Shown: positions 24,956-38,030, counted from the stretch's first letter. The stretch is DNA of 64,000 bases from Cunninghamia lanceolata (GCA_027924645.1 BSBN01000140.1:7694501-7758500); one strand, 5' to 3'. The notes: generated from the letters alone by a model not told the origin. A program made the numbers and translations.

Positions 24956-26296
24956 AAGATTGCCCCAGTAATCCAACCCAAGAACTCTCCAAGTGTCTAT
25001 CCCTCCCTTTATCAATCCATCCCAATTATAGACAAATTCTACCCTCATGTAGAATATTTTTTTCTAAGCACATGGTGGAAATTTTGAGTCTTTAGAGTCA
25101 AGTCTATCCAATTTAATGTCTTTCTCCATTTCCAATTTGCCATAAATTTATGTGGAAAATCCCCATTTCAAGATTAAATGTCAGTTTTAAAAATTGACTT
25201 GGAAGTGAGGGGAGTTGAATCCTCATTTATTTCTTGTTTACTAGAAGTGTACTCCCTTCTAGATTTTTAGTTTATTTATTTAAATTGTCTAAAAATCATT
25301 TATTATTTTTGTTATTATTTTTTTAATATGACTTGACAAATTTGGTTCCATTATTTAATTTTTTTTCTTCTAACTTAAAAAGGTCATTAATATCTTTTAT
25401 GTGGGTTAGCAATATTAAAGATATGCTTTGAGTATTTGAATAATGAAATGCATAAAAGTAGTTATTATACCATACTAAAATCTGACCAAACTTAGATATT
25501 TCATAAACTATACTAATAGGTTTTGACATACTTCCCCCATAAAAGTTTGCATCATCCTGATGCAAAACATTCCTAACTTTAGTTCATAAATTAAGGTAGC
25601 AAAAGTGCTCAACATAAATCAAACTTCTACTAGTATCCTTGTATTATCATAACAATGTGAGTTTAAGAAATTACTTTAACCTTTCAAACTTGATTGAGCA
25701 TATCCTTGCAGGTTGTCCTTTAGTCATGAATGTTGATTATAACAGTATACTCATTCATTCAAATTTTCCTATTTCTAGGATAAACACTTGCAGAGCTTGT
25801 TAGACATATTATGTTATGATGTTAATCATGGCGTTGTTCAACCATGCTTCTAAGATTGTCATGTTGGTGTGCAGCAATTCATCACAAAGTACTTTGATTT
25901 ATCAATGAAAAGAAAATTAAAGTAATAAATCACGTAGTGATCATAAGTTACCAAAGATGCCATTTTAAAATCATTACTTCATCATGTAAGTACCTTCCTT
26001 ATAATTATCTGTAAGAGCCATTTAAATGTGACAATAAGTGAATAATTGTCTAAAAATTAAGGAATAAATCTAACTTGCAATCCTGTCATCATTAAGCACA
26101 TTATCATCATAATATAACTTCTTCACAATTATCATAGAATGGAGATATCAAATCAAACATGTGTTATTATCATGAACTCCACATGTGAACTGACTAAAGT
26201 AAAACATCCCCATGCTCAGGGATTCATCATGAGAGTGGTATACTCAAGAGGAAATGAAAGTATTCCAAAATAGAATTCAATGTCAAGAAGTCAAAT
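24956..26296. other. Non-coding end of unit B
   Basis: AT-rich DNA matching the end of unit A. Nothing recognised. Confidence 0.5.
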
Positions 26297-29222
26297 TACT
26301 AAGTGCGAGGATGAAAATATTATTAGTTTCTAATGTCTCTTTAGGAGATTCATTTCTATATAAGAAGGCTCTTACCTTAGTCCATTCACAATAAAGCTAG
26401 TACACTTGCTCCTCACTTTAGTTTCTAACTATTTTTGTTTATAGAGAATAAAATATTCATAGAGACAATTGATTCTATCCAAAGTCAACATATCTATAAT
26501 GTCATTAAATAAATTTTCTTCCTTTACTAATTATTCCATCTTCTAAGATATATCATAATTTATACCGAGTTATCTTTCGAAATCCACCTCTAAGTAAGTT
26601 TCCATTGTGCATAAGAGGGTCATATTTATTGTTCTCCTTTTCCTTTGACCCTACTTAATCATAATGAAAATTGTACCGAACTCAAACTCCAATTGTCTGA
26701 TCTTATTGTTCATATCCTTAATTTTCTCTCATTTTAAAACCTCCTTTGATGCTTTTACAATGTCATGACCTTGATCCTTCATGCTTGCAATTCATTTTAG
26801 AATTCCATCATCAAAGATAATAACACTTCAGAATCAACTTTATAAGTTTGGTACAAAAAAATTAGGTTCATAGATTCTCCCATGGAAATTTCATCATTAT
26901 CAAAGGTATACCCTGCATATTTTTGATCTATTAGAGATACTTCAAGAGTTGGCCCCACTTGATTACACCATGGATCATTCTTTTGTTTACCAAAGATTGG
27001 TTTGAAGTGTTGATGTTACTATAATGTGTCTTCTTTGTCTTGTATTAAGATGGGATTGAGTAAATGTGAGATTTTCATACCTGATTATGCAACCTTACTG
27101 CTTGCGCATCAACTCCAAATGTTAAGTACTAAAACTCATTATCCAAAACTTCTAGTTATGTTAGAAGTTTACTCCAACCTATGTTAAAATCCAAGATAAA
27201 TGATACACCACTGTAGATTAGAAGAATTATATTATCTTAGTCAATCTAAGTACTCAAGAATTTGAAATAGCCAATCTGGGATAAAGTGTCCAAAATAGGA
27301 CATATTGAAATAAAGCCAACCGAACTCTTCCATCCTTTGGGCAAACTGGTTCATACAGAATTGGGTCTAATGGACCCTATCGCTACCCAATACGGGGTAG
27401 ATAAAATAATGGCCAAATAGGCCTATACTAGTCAAACAGATCAAAACTTTATCCAATAGGGAAACACAACATCCATATGGGATAACAAGGACATGAATCA
27501 ATAAATTGCTCTGCTAGAGACTTAGAATCATCAGGATCAATCAAAATCATAAATCACTTATAGGAAAATACGGAATAGGCCCATATATTGCACCAAGGAA
27601 TTTCCATAAGTTCATTTGATAAGAATGTTATGAGGACTTTGTACCCTCCCTCGAGTTTCAGGCAACTAGCTAGGTGCAAGGTCAATCCTCTCAAGGATTC
27701 TTTTGAGTATTAGTGACTTCCATTATTCTAATATCTTATAAACATTACACTTAAAATAAATGCGTGCTCAAGCACACACTTCAACACCCAAGTGAAAGGT
27801 AACAATTCTAGCTATCATGCATGCCTATTTGTAGAGACTGCCACATCAACAACTCTTCCAAACTTTCCATCTATCTCCCTCTTTGTAACTACTACATCAA
27901 TTGATGCCACCTTAGGGCTTATTATCAAAAAGTAGTGCTAGCATCCAAAAATTGATAGTAGCTTCTCAAACTAGGAGTCCATGAATGACATCAATTTCCT
28001 GAAAGTCAACAGATGTCTAGAGTACTCATCTAGTTAGCTATAAAACCATATAGTCTCACCTCCAAAGGAAAATAATATCATTAATACCTTAGTGCCAAGT
28101 AACTGAAAAAGAAAGATGGTCTCAGGGACCTCTCAAGGACCACTCCTCACATTTCTTAATACCTTGCTTGCATTTGTTTAAGGTATTATTCTCCAAGAGG
28201 AAGGTATGCAAGAAACACACACATAGATCTAGGGGGATGGATGGATTATGACTATCCCATACCAGTCCCATTTGCAACCACCATCCTCACAATAGAATCC
28301 CCCAAGCCACCTACTCCCTCATACAACTTGCCAAGGGCGCCTCCTAGATAAGGCTATTTACAGAAGTCACATTACTACACATATGCTAGCAGTTGCAACA
28401 ATGAAATGCCTCAAATAAAAAAGGATTAAGTAAATCAAGTCCATAAGTTAAATCCTCAATAAAAAACAAGCCAAGAAGAAGTGAAGATCAAAGATAGCAA
28501 CCATTGCAACATCCCAAATTTAACAAAGAACATGTCCTTGAGGCAAAATGACCATCTCAAAATTAAAATAACTAATTAGCCCAAAGAAACAAAACACTTC
28601 TAGCTTAACACTTAAGCAAAACCTTTAACACAAGAATAAATAATGCAACAATCTCATAAAATTTGCACATTACAATCACCATGTAGCCTTAAAACAAGAC
28701 TACCTAACGGGAGTAGGGTAATTGAGTGGATTTCTATCACTAAAATAGATAAATCATATATTGGTCTCAACCATGTAGAGAACAATTATAAATCATAATG
28801 TCAGACTAATCATTCCCCACACAACCTAGAACAACATTATCATATTTCTGTATCAAAAATCCACATGAATAGTCACATGTCCCCAAACAACCGAGGGCAT
28901 GCTATTATGAAAAGATCCATTAAGATATGCCACAAAAGGAATTAGCTACAAAATATGATATCCACTTACCAAAAGAGAATCCTCAAGTCTCACGGTTGTC
29001 ATGTACCAGACTACTATCATCTCATTACACCCATATTGTCACTACTATCAATCTATTCATCTCACCCTCTAGGGAGGGTTTATCAATGGCCTTACCCTTT
29101 CCTATGTTTTCTCTTCATGTTTATCAATAACTAGATGATCATTAGATCACAAGAGGGGGAATATTAGTAACCTTGTATCTTAATTCTTACCGTGCTCTAG
29201 GTTAGTAGACCTCCAGGCCTAG
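26297..29222. other. Spacer between units B and C
   Basis: About 2.9 kb without a recognisable gene in six frames, and without an obvious repeat of other parts of the window. A purine run, cacaagagggggaa, occurs about 70 bp before unit C. It could be a decayed polypurine tract, but no matching LTR was found. Confidence 0.45.
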
Positions 29223-31661
29223 TGTAAGGACCCAACTCCTTAATACTAAAATCTGAATTCAAAAATACCGAGGAATTAAATTTTTTGATCTAACAGATAC
29301 ATGAATTGTAGATTTGTGAAATTTTGCTATTAATTCTAAAAATTGCTCAATAAATGTTATTGTGGTTAGACAACTAGAGCTTAGTTTGATAAGATCATCA
29401 AGTCCTAAAAGGATCACCAATCTGGATCTAGTGAAGAGAGATAGTACATTTAATAAGATAACATATAAGAACAACTCAGCAACACATACCTTAAGTTCTT
29501 CAATACACCCTACATTCATTACCGACAACTTGTATTTTTCTCCGGTGACTAGTATCCTTATCATTTGCACAAAACTAACTAGACAATCTCACATTAACAT
29601 GACTTAGAAATCACTACACAGAAAGTCAAGATCACGATGTTAATTATAGAAGAGTACCCTATATCTAGGAGACCTAAGTACTAGGGGCATCATTTGCCAT
29701 CCAGACTACCTACATACCATGTATCCACGGGTTCAAATCCCCCTCTAGATACGACTAATACTGGGGTATGCAAATATTATGTAGTTCTATCTTGCACTAT
29801 GTTTGATGCAACTGTGAGCAAGTATCCAACCCTTTCTAAGGTTATTCCCTGCTCCAGATAGTTCTTCGTCATCTTCCACCCACTTAGGTGAAACAGGGAC
29901 GGAAATTAGCCCACTACCATAAACACCTCAAGGGGTATTTGTCAATTAGTTCTAGCGTGAAGGAATCCCTATCAGGTGTCTATTCATGAAATATAGTTTA
30001 CTTCCTTAAGCCAAATTAGGTAATTTCATGACTAAGTCTATTCCCAATTCTCTAAATCTTTCTAATCACCAAGATTTGTGAAGGTGAGGTGAGAGCATGT
30101 ATGACAGATAAGGTTTTTTTATTAGACTAGTTGCCCTATCTAACATTTTACAAGTCATCCCCAATTTAGACTCGTGTTGTCAATAAGCCATGTTTTTTGT
30201 TGATAGTTTGAAGGGTTCTCTAAATGAGCATTTTACCCTCAGTACTTAAAAATTCACATGGTAATCATCATACAACTATTTCAATAGACTTGTCCTTTAG
30301 TTAATCTTTTTAATGAGATATCCGTGGAGATTTTCCCTTCTTGTGGATTTATCTTCAACATGTCCATTATTACTCACCAGTGATTTAGAGGGATGGTGCC
30401 CAGACACTCTTACTTTAGCTATGTTAGGCAGAGGTATGTGGTTCAAAGTGATGGCATTACCCATCAATGTGACACAAAGGTACCGTAAAAAATAAACACT
30501 GTGATTTGTTTGAGTTTTTGAATGTTGATTTAAAAAGTTTACTTATCTAGATGAAATGAAAACTTATATGATAAATTATAAGGAAATGAGAAGGAAAATA
30601 AACTTATTTGCTTGATCAATCATAATGCATGCAAAGAATAAGACTAGGTATTTAATCCATTCATATATACATAAGCAATAGTCAAGTAAAGATACTCAAA
30701 CAATTTGTAAGCATAATACAAGAAAAGATACTAATTCACTTCACAAGATTCATAAGCATAAACTAGAAAAGAGACTTAATCATTCAGTCTAAAATGAAAA
30801 AATGAATTTATGATAATTAAATTGTTGTACATCATGTAAACTTTGTTCAAAAGTAAAGTACTAAAACAATAATGTATAGTCTAAGACAAATAAGGAATTA
30901 ACAAATATCAAATTAATTTTTGTTCCAAAGGTAAGGTACTACATCCTTTTCTTGCATAATCATTTCAGACTTATATATAAATGGAACCAAATTAAGGCTT
31001 GTAATCTAAACAAGATAAGTTTTTCAACAAGAGTTTAACTTAAACTTCATTAATTGAAATTATAAAATTATAACCAAAAGGAATAATGTTGACTACTATT
31101 TCATAGGTCACAATGAGGGATTCTTTGATCACATTTCAAGATTAGGGAACTTGTTCTAAAACACTAAGTTTTCATCTTGTACTTCCTAAAACATTTAAGA
31201 TTAACAATTTTTTAAAGAAATATTTCAAAATTCATCTTTGATTCTCAGTATAATCTTTTACTAAATATTATACCAATTAATTCGACCTTTGACGTTGAAA
31301 TCTATTCCCAAGGAAACAAAAGCTTATGTATTGGCTCCATATAATAATCATTCCCCTCATGTAATCATTAGTTCAATATTTTCTATTAAGATATTCTTAT
31401 TAAACATTATACTTCTACAATTATTATCCAAGGGAAAGGTAAATTCATATAAGGTGACTCTATCATTCACATTGTTAAATATATAATCAAATTCCAATAC
31501 CTAATTAAATAATTAGATTTGAAATGTGTAAAACTATTATTGATTTTATCAAATTAATATTGTGTAATAGGGTACAATTGATCAAATATCGAAATCCATA
31601 AAGTACCTATACACATATTGCATGGTTGTTCAAAAAACTTCTAGTAACCAATATTTATATT
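29223..31661. repeat. Partial copy C of the tandem unit
   Basis: Matches units A and B only from TGTAAGGACCC (A: from about 8412; B: from about 20507) to the word aatatttatatt, where the inverted-repeat element begins. The 340 bp that precede this point in A and B are absent. A sharp left edge at TG suggests the end of a mobile element such as an LTR, but no matching right end was seen. Confidence 0.75.
29705..29787. other. Conserved stem motif, copy 3 (unit C)
   Basis: CTACATA (29710-29716) faces TATGTAG (29778-29784), with the same internal TATCCACGGGttCAA core and GGGGTATG before the second arm. Confidence 0.6.
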
Positions 31662-31743
31662 CCAATAGAGTAGCAAATCCTCCACATATAGTGGTATACA
31701 ACAACTTTTGTAATAGTCATGATATTTCCACAGTCCATGCTGA

Positions 31744-31904
31744 TTATTGTAGATGCTTCTGGAAAAACTGTGTAGTGTTTTTTTAACCTCAACGTTTTGG
31801 ATCACACTCCATGATCCTTCATCAGGAGGAAAAGAAGAGAATGTGATCTGAAACGTTGAGGTTAAAAAAACACTACATAGTTTTTCCAGAAGCATCTACA
31901 ATAA
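31744..31904. repeat. Long inverted repeat with 66-nt arms, possible PLE or retrozyme relic
   Basis: Left arm 31744-31809 and right arm 31839-31904 are complementary with few mismatches around a 29-nt loop. Each arm contains gttgaggttaaaaaaacac and the word agaagcatctac. The hairpin ends unit C, so it was probably inserted there. The arms look like two head-to-head copies of one sequence, of which only the left keeps the hammerhead core described separately. Confidence 0.8.
31787..31829 (-). ncRNA. Hammerhead-ribozyme-like core (degenerate)
   Basis: On the minus strand: a CCTC arm, CTGATGA (31825-31819), a stem II of GGATCA and TGATCC around a 7-nt loop, then AAAACGTT and GAGG. This follows the order CUGAUGA, stem II, GAAA, short stem III, UH cleavage site, stem I. 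CCTC/GAGG can form stem I. GAAACGT after stem II is typical of the minimal hammerheads described in Penelope-like elements. Here the first base of GAAA is A, which should abolish cleavage. The right arm on the plus strand still reads GAAACGTTGAGG but lacks CTGATGA. Confidence 0.5.
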
Positions 31905-33292
31905 ACTTTTGTAATATCAAGTTATATCACATTACCTCTCATCAAACCAATTGATACAACTAGAGGTGTCGTATGGTATTATAAAGATAATCCTTTTTGT
32001 GATTGTCATTTGACACCTGGGTGCACTAAAAGTAGCAGAATAACACTCATGCATAAGATACAATATCTTATTAATAATATGCTTCAAGTTGAGGATTTTA
32101 GAGACAATGGAAAAAAATTAGTAGTGCCTCAACATGATGGATCTAATAAAGTGAAAGTGGATGATGAGGATACTCCCAATGTTAAATTATTTTATTCTTC
32201 AAATTAAAAATTTAAGGATACATCTTCCATGGAAACCATTAATATTACATATAAAGCTATCAAATAAGATGAGAATCAATAAAACATTTACATGATTGAG
32301 TGAACATCAATGGAAAATAATATGGTGGTATGATAATTGACCCTATAGCTATAGGTCAAATATGATAATTTATACATTAGTAGCTATATATTCTCATGAC
32401 AAAGCTCAAATTTATGACAAAGAAGCATCTATCAAAAATATCAAAAGTAAGTCCATAAAATGATATATAGAACACAAGGGATATGAGTTAATCTATTTTC
32501 CAAAGATAAAAAAAAAATTACAACATTTATACACAACTTTTGTTCATAAAGAGGCTCTTTATGATCATATTTCATCACCATCACCACATGTTCATCATGG
32601 AATCATAGATTATAATTACATATGGGTACATGTAGTTTTATGACACGTCTTTTAGCCTTACTGAGATTGATCCACTAGCAATTGACTACACCAACATTAT
32701 TGATTAGAATATTACTTATGTTTATCTCTTTGTTATTATAGTGTATTTAGATAATCTTTGTTCATATTATTTAAGGTATCATTTCTTTTTCTCAGTTCTA
32801 TGTTCTCATACTCCCTTTGGTAGAAAAATTAGGGGCATCTTTCATACACATTAATTACACACATAAGTAAGTTTACACAAGGTACTCATGCTCTCTATTT
32901 TCAACTTTGTTTTATGTTATTATCCTTCATTTTTAGTTAGAACTTTCATACTTCAATTTTTATTTCCTCCTTTATTTGAGGGGAGTCCATAATGTAGACA
33001 ATTAAAGAGGCACGAATTATCACTCATTATATTCTTATTTTATGCAAATTAATTCACTAACTAGTTCTTTTCTTTAGATGGTATGACAATCTCAATGGAC
33101 ACTTACTAAATATTGGGCATAAAGGAGGCACACACTTATTTAAAATATCTTAGATTCCAAAATCCATAAATTTATATCCTTTTCATGACTATTTATTTCA
33201 TTCATTTCTGCGTTTTCATGTTTTCTCATATAGATTTGCATGCACACAAAAGTGAGTAGGAAATGTAGGGAATACAAACACAAACCTTACAA
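31905..33292. other. AT-rich spacer, nothing recognised
   Basis: No coding similarity recognised. An open frame at 32010-32207 encodes a lysine- and aspartate-rich peptide without a known motif. A purine run followed by TGTAGAC at about 32975-33000 resembles a gypsy PPT/LTR edge, but no partner end was found. Confidence 0.45.
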
Positions 33293-34679
33293 GTTAGATT
33301 GCACCTTTATTTTATGCCACTTTTTGTGGAAGTCATAAATTTATTGCCTTAGCATTTAGTTTAATTTGTTTATTTTACTAGCTAACCTTAATACTAAATA
33401 TTCACTACTTTGATATGGTAATCCATTAAGTGTAGAATAGGTCTAGTCCAATTTGTAGGGTTCTTCCTCCGTATCCCATGTCACACTTCTAGTCTAGTCT
33501 TTCCAATTCAAATTTTAATTTTATTGCTTCTCAATTTGACTTTCTATGAATATAAATGTTACCTATTGGCTTATGTGCCAAAGGTCTCAAATTTTGTACA
33601 TCTAAGACTTATATTTAAGCACATATTCCTACCCAATTAGTATAATCATTTTAGATCAAGATTCATTTCATAAAACTATATAAATTTAGAGAATTTTAAT
33701 AGTAGAAAAATTTTAGTCTTAGTTGCATTAAGGTTTGCATATGTTTTCAACTTTTATTACATTGACCATAAGGTTTAACTAATATCAAGGAAGCTAGCTA
33801 TAGTAGAGCCCAAAAGGTTCTTGTTAGAACCAATTTCTCAAATGTAAGTACAAATGTAGATGAATAGATTCTAGAAGAGAACATGAGCATCTATAATTCT
33901 TAAGAGAAGACCATGGTATGGCCTAGTTAGAGGCATACAAATTTTAGAAGAAATTTTAGTGCCTCCATATCATTATCTCAATACTAGATTGAAGTTTCTA
34001 TTTTTCTATTGCAACTACTCAAGAAACAAAAGAGGTTAAAGTTGACAATATGTCATAAACTAGATATTTCTCTTTCTATTTCTCTCCTAGATATTTCAAT
34101 TATTTAACTAATAATTTATTTCAACATCAACTTATTTGATATAGGTTTAGTTCAACTAGGGTTAGACACTTTTTATTCTTTAGCTATATGATGTGTCTAT
34201 TTCCTTTGAGTAATTCACATACATGAGTTGGTAAAAATATTATAAACATTTTTATTAGACCAATAATGTACATTTTTATTTGCAAATAAATACCATTATT
34301 TTTCATTAAATAAATACAAAAATTCTATAAACATCCTATAATTTACATAAAATTAAAATTAAAAAAATTATAAATATTTATCATGCAAGTAATATTTAAT
34401 TAATTAAAAAGTAAATTAAACTATCTTTTTCAAGTAAATAATTATTATATCCAAATTAAAAATTGGTAAAAACATGTATCCCAATTATAATACTAATCTA
34501 TTGTATTGGGTTGTTCCATATATTTATAACCTCTGTACATCATTCCTAATAATATATTCTTTGATTAATATCTTAATCATGTATTAAAAAATACACCCTA
34601 TATACAGTATTGAAAACTCTAATAGAAAGGCTTTGAGGAAAGTATAAAGACTAGAAAATACTCATTGACTCATGTCGAA

Positions 34680-35678
34680 GCTCCACGCTCTTGTAGAATA
34701 TTTACTCCTATATACCTGCAACCTCACAAGCTCCATCAACAAACCAACTAATTACAATTGAATAACTAAAACTAAAAACTAAAGTAAGAGATGAAAAGAA
34801 TGAGAAGGAAAAATATAACATTTTCATTTCACAAATACCTTCCAAGCATCATGGTAGTCGCCTGTGGATTAGTTCTAGGGGCATCACTAAAACAGGAACC
34901 ATCAACAACCCTTAGAACATTAACGCCTTTGAGTTTGTACCTATTGTCAATCACAAAACCAATATCACATCCTCCATGAAAATGCCACATGGTGTTGATA
35001 TTTTCCAAGCAAAACTTGCCCATGGCTATCTCATCTGATTTATTCTTAGGTAGAGCTGACCCAATAAAATGTACCTTTCTTGTACCGTCAGACTTGTCAT
35101 TATAGGAAAAATTTTGTATAGAATTTGTTTCACAAATGTCATCTATTACCTTGAACCCTTGCACACATATTTTTAGATCTTCAGGCTCAGAATAGTAGTT
35201 ATAGCGGAAAGAAGGATTGTCTCTAGGATCCTTGCTAATTAGACGTAGATTTCCTCTTGATAAGGGGTGGGGTAGCTAACTTTCTCAAAGATTGACCCAT
35301 TATACTCGTTTGTGGACCTAGAGCTATTTGAGGAACCTTGTTGTACCATGGAAAATATGAAGACCTCATAATTGTTTAGAATGCCTATTACTTATGCACT
35401 TGAAGTATTCAATGCTATAGGGGATTGTAGTGCTATTGTTGTAATGGGATTATCTTGGATCCTTTGCCCTACTGAGGGCAAATGTTTTAGGATGGGTATA
35501 TTTAATTTTTCAAGATGCTCGGAGGGGCCTATTCCACTTAAGAGCAAAAGTTGGGGGCTTCCTATGCTCCCTACTGACAAGATTACCTCACTATATTATG
35601 ACGATTCATCAATTAATACTCAATAAGAACCACCATTAATGGAGTTCATGCATTCTACACCATAAGCCTTCAACTTTC
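34680..35678 (-). pseudogene. Truncated GMC oxidoreductase pseudogene
   Basis: Counterpart of the last two exons of the gene at 1794-5479. Recognisable pieces include [18 protein letters not shown] (about 35530-35575), MWHFHGGCDIG (about 34950-34990) and NPQATTMMLGRY (34830-34870). A stop falls near 35393. About 18 nt are missing where the parent has its serine run, near 35345. A 5-base insertion, ggggtagctaa versus gggcaa in the parent, shifts the frame near 35271. Exons 1 and 2 and their promoter were not duplicated. It cannot make an oxidoreductase. Confidence 0.88.
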
Positions 35679-36185
35679 CTACAACAACTTTTTGGAATAA
35701 AACATCAAGATATGGTTCCATTTTAATAAAAATGAAATGAACAAACAATATTAAAAAAACATTTGTAAGTGAACTGAGAAGACTTTCCCCTTGTTAATCT
35801 TTTTAAATCGCAATACATTTTATCTAAGGGTTTTTTTTAGTAAATGAAGAATTTATACAACTAGCACATTTTGTTCAATAGCAAATCAAGTTCCCTTCTA
35901 TTTTGTAAGACCCAAGCTTCCACCGAAAAGCTAATGGGTTTGAATGTAAACTATGAACAGGACTTGGATAGACTTTTTTTTGGGTTCTTCCCACATGGTG
36001 GGTCAACTGCTGTCTATATGTACTATTTCATATGACCACCCAAATGTACATTCACATGATTTTAAACATAGTTTTCAAACTTTTAACCATGTAAAGAATG
36101 ACAAAAGGATTTGGTTCCGGTTTACTTAAATCCTTCAGGTGCCAAAGATAATATTTTCCCACGCATGATGTCAAGCGATGAGAAA

Positions 36186-36190
36186 TTGAC
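36186..36190. repeat. Target-site duplication of the gypsy element, left
   Basis: ttgac, corresponding to tggac at 53272-53276. The empty site in copy 1 of the duplication reads aagtggacaactt, so the right version is the original and the left one has mutated. Confidence 0.75.
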
Positions 36191-37049
36191 TGTGATAGGT
36201 AAAAAATTAGGTTAATAAGATCAAGCAGAGCTAGGAAAGCCTAACCCAAAGAATCTAATCCAAATAAAATCAAAAGCAATGCAATTCAAGCATAATATCA
36301 CCTAGATTGTGTGATTCCTTGTTTATGATGTGGATTGCTTCTTCAACAATGAACAATTATGAAGATAAAAGCTGCCATGATGGATGAATGATAATGATGA
36401 TAAGCTCAATGGATGCTATGGATACTCAAGTGATCAATATTCTTAGGATGATAATGTAGATTTTATATGAATGCTGGATAGATGTAGTAGGGAATGAGAG
36501 GGTGTTTATATAGAACTCAACCAAAATCAATCAACAGTGGAGATTTGGTAGCTATGTGAAGGGCTAAGATTGAAGGATAGACATAGGTGACAGTGAAGAT
36601 GACAAGTGGAGAGAAGATAGGGCTTATATGTGCTTATGTACATAAAAAATACATGTGAAAGATATTAAAAAATAAAAGATGTAGTACCACTTATCTTTTT
36701 AAATGAAAGAGGCACACATGTTGGCTCACGAGATAAATGATAAGATAAATTAATTAAATAAATAAAATTTATTTAATTAATTGAAAAGTGGGCTTATGAA
36801 AGGAATTTTTATTAAATAAATAAAATTTATTTAATTAAAAATAGATAGAATGAAGATAATTAAATAATTAAAGACTGTTTAATTATAGTTTAGAAGAAAT
36901 AGCTAATGAATTAATTAAATAAATCTAAATTAATTAATAGAAGAAAATAGATATGTTAGGGATATTGCTCAAGTGTGTTAGACAAATGCAGATAATGGAT
37001 AATATGGTGTTTGATACTAATGATAATGAGTCAATTTTGGGTGTCTACA
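36191..37049 (-). repeat. 3' LTR of the gypsy element
   Basis: 859 bp, similar to 52452-53271 throughout. It contains palindromic AT-rich words such as aaataaaatttattt. A stretch of about 58 bp at about 36781-36838, bounded by direct repeats of taaataaataaaatttattt, is missing in the other LTR. Confidence 0.88.
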
Positions 37050-37066
37050 TTTTGTCCCTCTTTGAT
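37050..37066 (-). other. Polypurine tract
   Basis: Directly before the 3' LTR on the minus strand: atcaaagagggacaaaa, followed by TGTAGACACCC. This is the expected plus-strand primer site and fixes both the orientation and the LTR edge. Confidence 0.7.
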
Positions 37067-37539
37067 ACAATGTTTGATAGAGCATTGTGTCAAAGAAGAT
37101 ACGATATGCCTTTGATAAACAAAGTTATGCCTCAGTGTAACTGGCAGGTGATGCACCCTCAAGAGGTAAGCCAGGCTAACTAGGAAGGGTTGGGTTGACT
37201 CGCGATAGGAGAAAAGCTAGGACACAAGGTTGATACAAATAAAACGGGGGTTGGGTGGGAACAAATGGGATGCGGCAGAAGAAAAAAAGGCTTTGGCATA
37301 GAAGAATTAGGGTTTGGATAGGGCTATAAGTAGGTCCTTCGAAGGCAAATAGGCTCATTTGTGCTCAGTTGTGTTCAAAAACCTATAGAGATCTAGAGCT
37401 CCTTAGAGTTGGTGTGCGATGAGAATTGGAGAGCTATTAGGATGGTGATTCCATGCAGAGTTCATCGTGCCGAGTGAGTGAGGACACATGGGTGACCAGA
37501 GGGATCAGATGTACTGGTATGTATCAAAAAAATTTCTCA

Positions 37540-38030
37540 AAGGGTGATTTTGATAGGCTAGAAGCATCATAAATGCACACACATCACCGTAAGCAACTAG
37601 GTCTTAAGATAGGCAGTTCATGTCACTTAGGAAGAAAAATAGGTCACTTACAGTAGTTAAGGTCACTTTTAGGTGCGGCTTGGTTGAATATAGAAAAAAT
37701 AGGTCGCTTCCAGTTGGCTAGGCAAATGTATAGGCAAAATGCGCATATAGATAAAATCAAGTTGCTTATGGGCTAAAAGTAGGCACATGCATAGGTTCAG
37801 TTCATGTATAAAGAAAAAATGTTCGCTTATAGGATATAGCTTGCTTATGGGCTAAAGGTAGACACATGTAGAGGTTCATCTCGCACATAGTCAAGAAGTG
37901 ATTGCATAGGCAAAACAAGTCACATATGGGCGAGATATAAGTGCATATGGTAAAAGAGGTCACTTTTGATTAGCCGATAGGTGCATATGGAAAAATGAAC
38001 CACGTATGGTAGAGAAAACCTAGGATAGCA
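37540..38030. repeat. Degenerate short repeats in the 3' non-coding part
   Basis: An irregular series of words such as ggtcactt, tcgcttatagg, gcttatgggctaaa and taggcacatg recurs every 30-45 bp. Similar words occur in the opposite orientation in the leader at 50640-52400. Confidence 0.45.

Larger units (their letters stand above)
20151..26296. repeat. Tandem repeat unit B (6.15 kb, uninterrupted)
   Basis: Second, head-to-tail copy of unit A. The junction at about 20150 joins the unit end agaagtcaaat to the unit start aaatgatttatac and shares aaat, a short microhomology. B lacks the LINE and so preserves the empty insertion site. After 26296 the sequence departs from what follows unit A. Confidence 0.85.
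33293..36190. repeat. Segmental duplication, copy 2 (left part)
   Basis: Matches 352-3385 in the same orientation. The match breaks at the 5-bp target duplication of the gypsy element and continues after it at 53272. Confidence 0.82.

Noticed and set aside
28920..29130. Plus-strand open frame with many Ser and Pro
   Set aside because: Low complexity; no match to gag or to any other protein recognised.
32975..33289. Possible solo LTR (purine run then TGTAGAC, ending near cttaca)
   Set aside because: No target duplication and no second copy in the window.
37540..38030. CRISPR-like spaced repeats
   Set aside because: The repeats are degenerate and variable in spacing, inside a plant retroelement; nothing bacterial is present.
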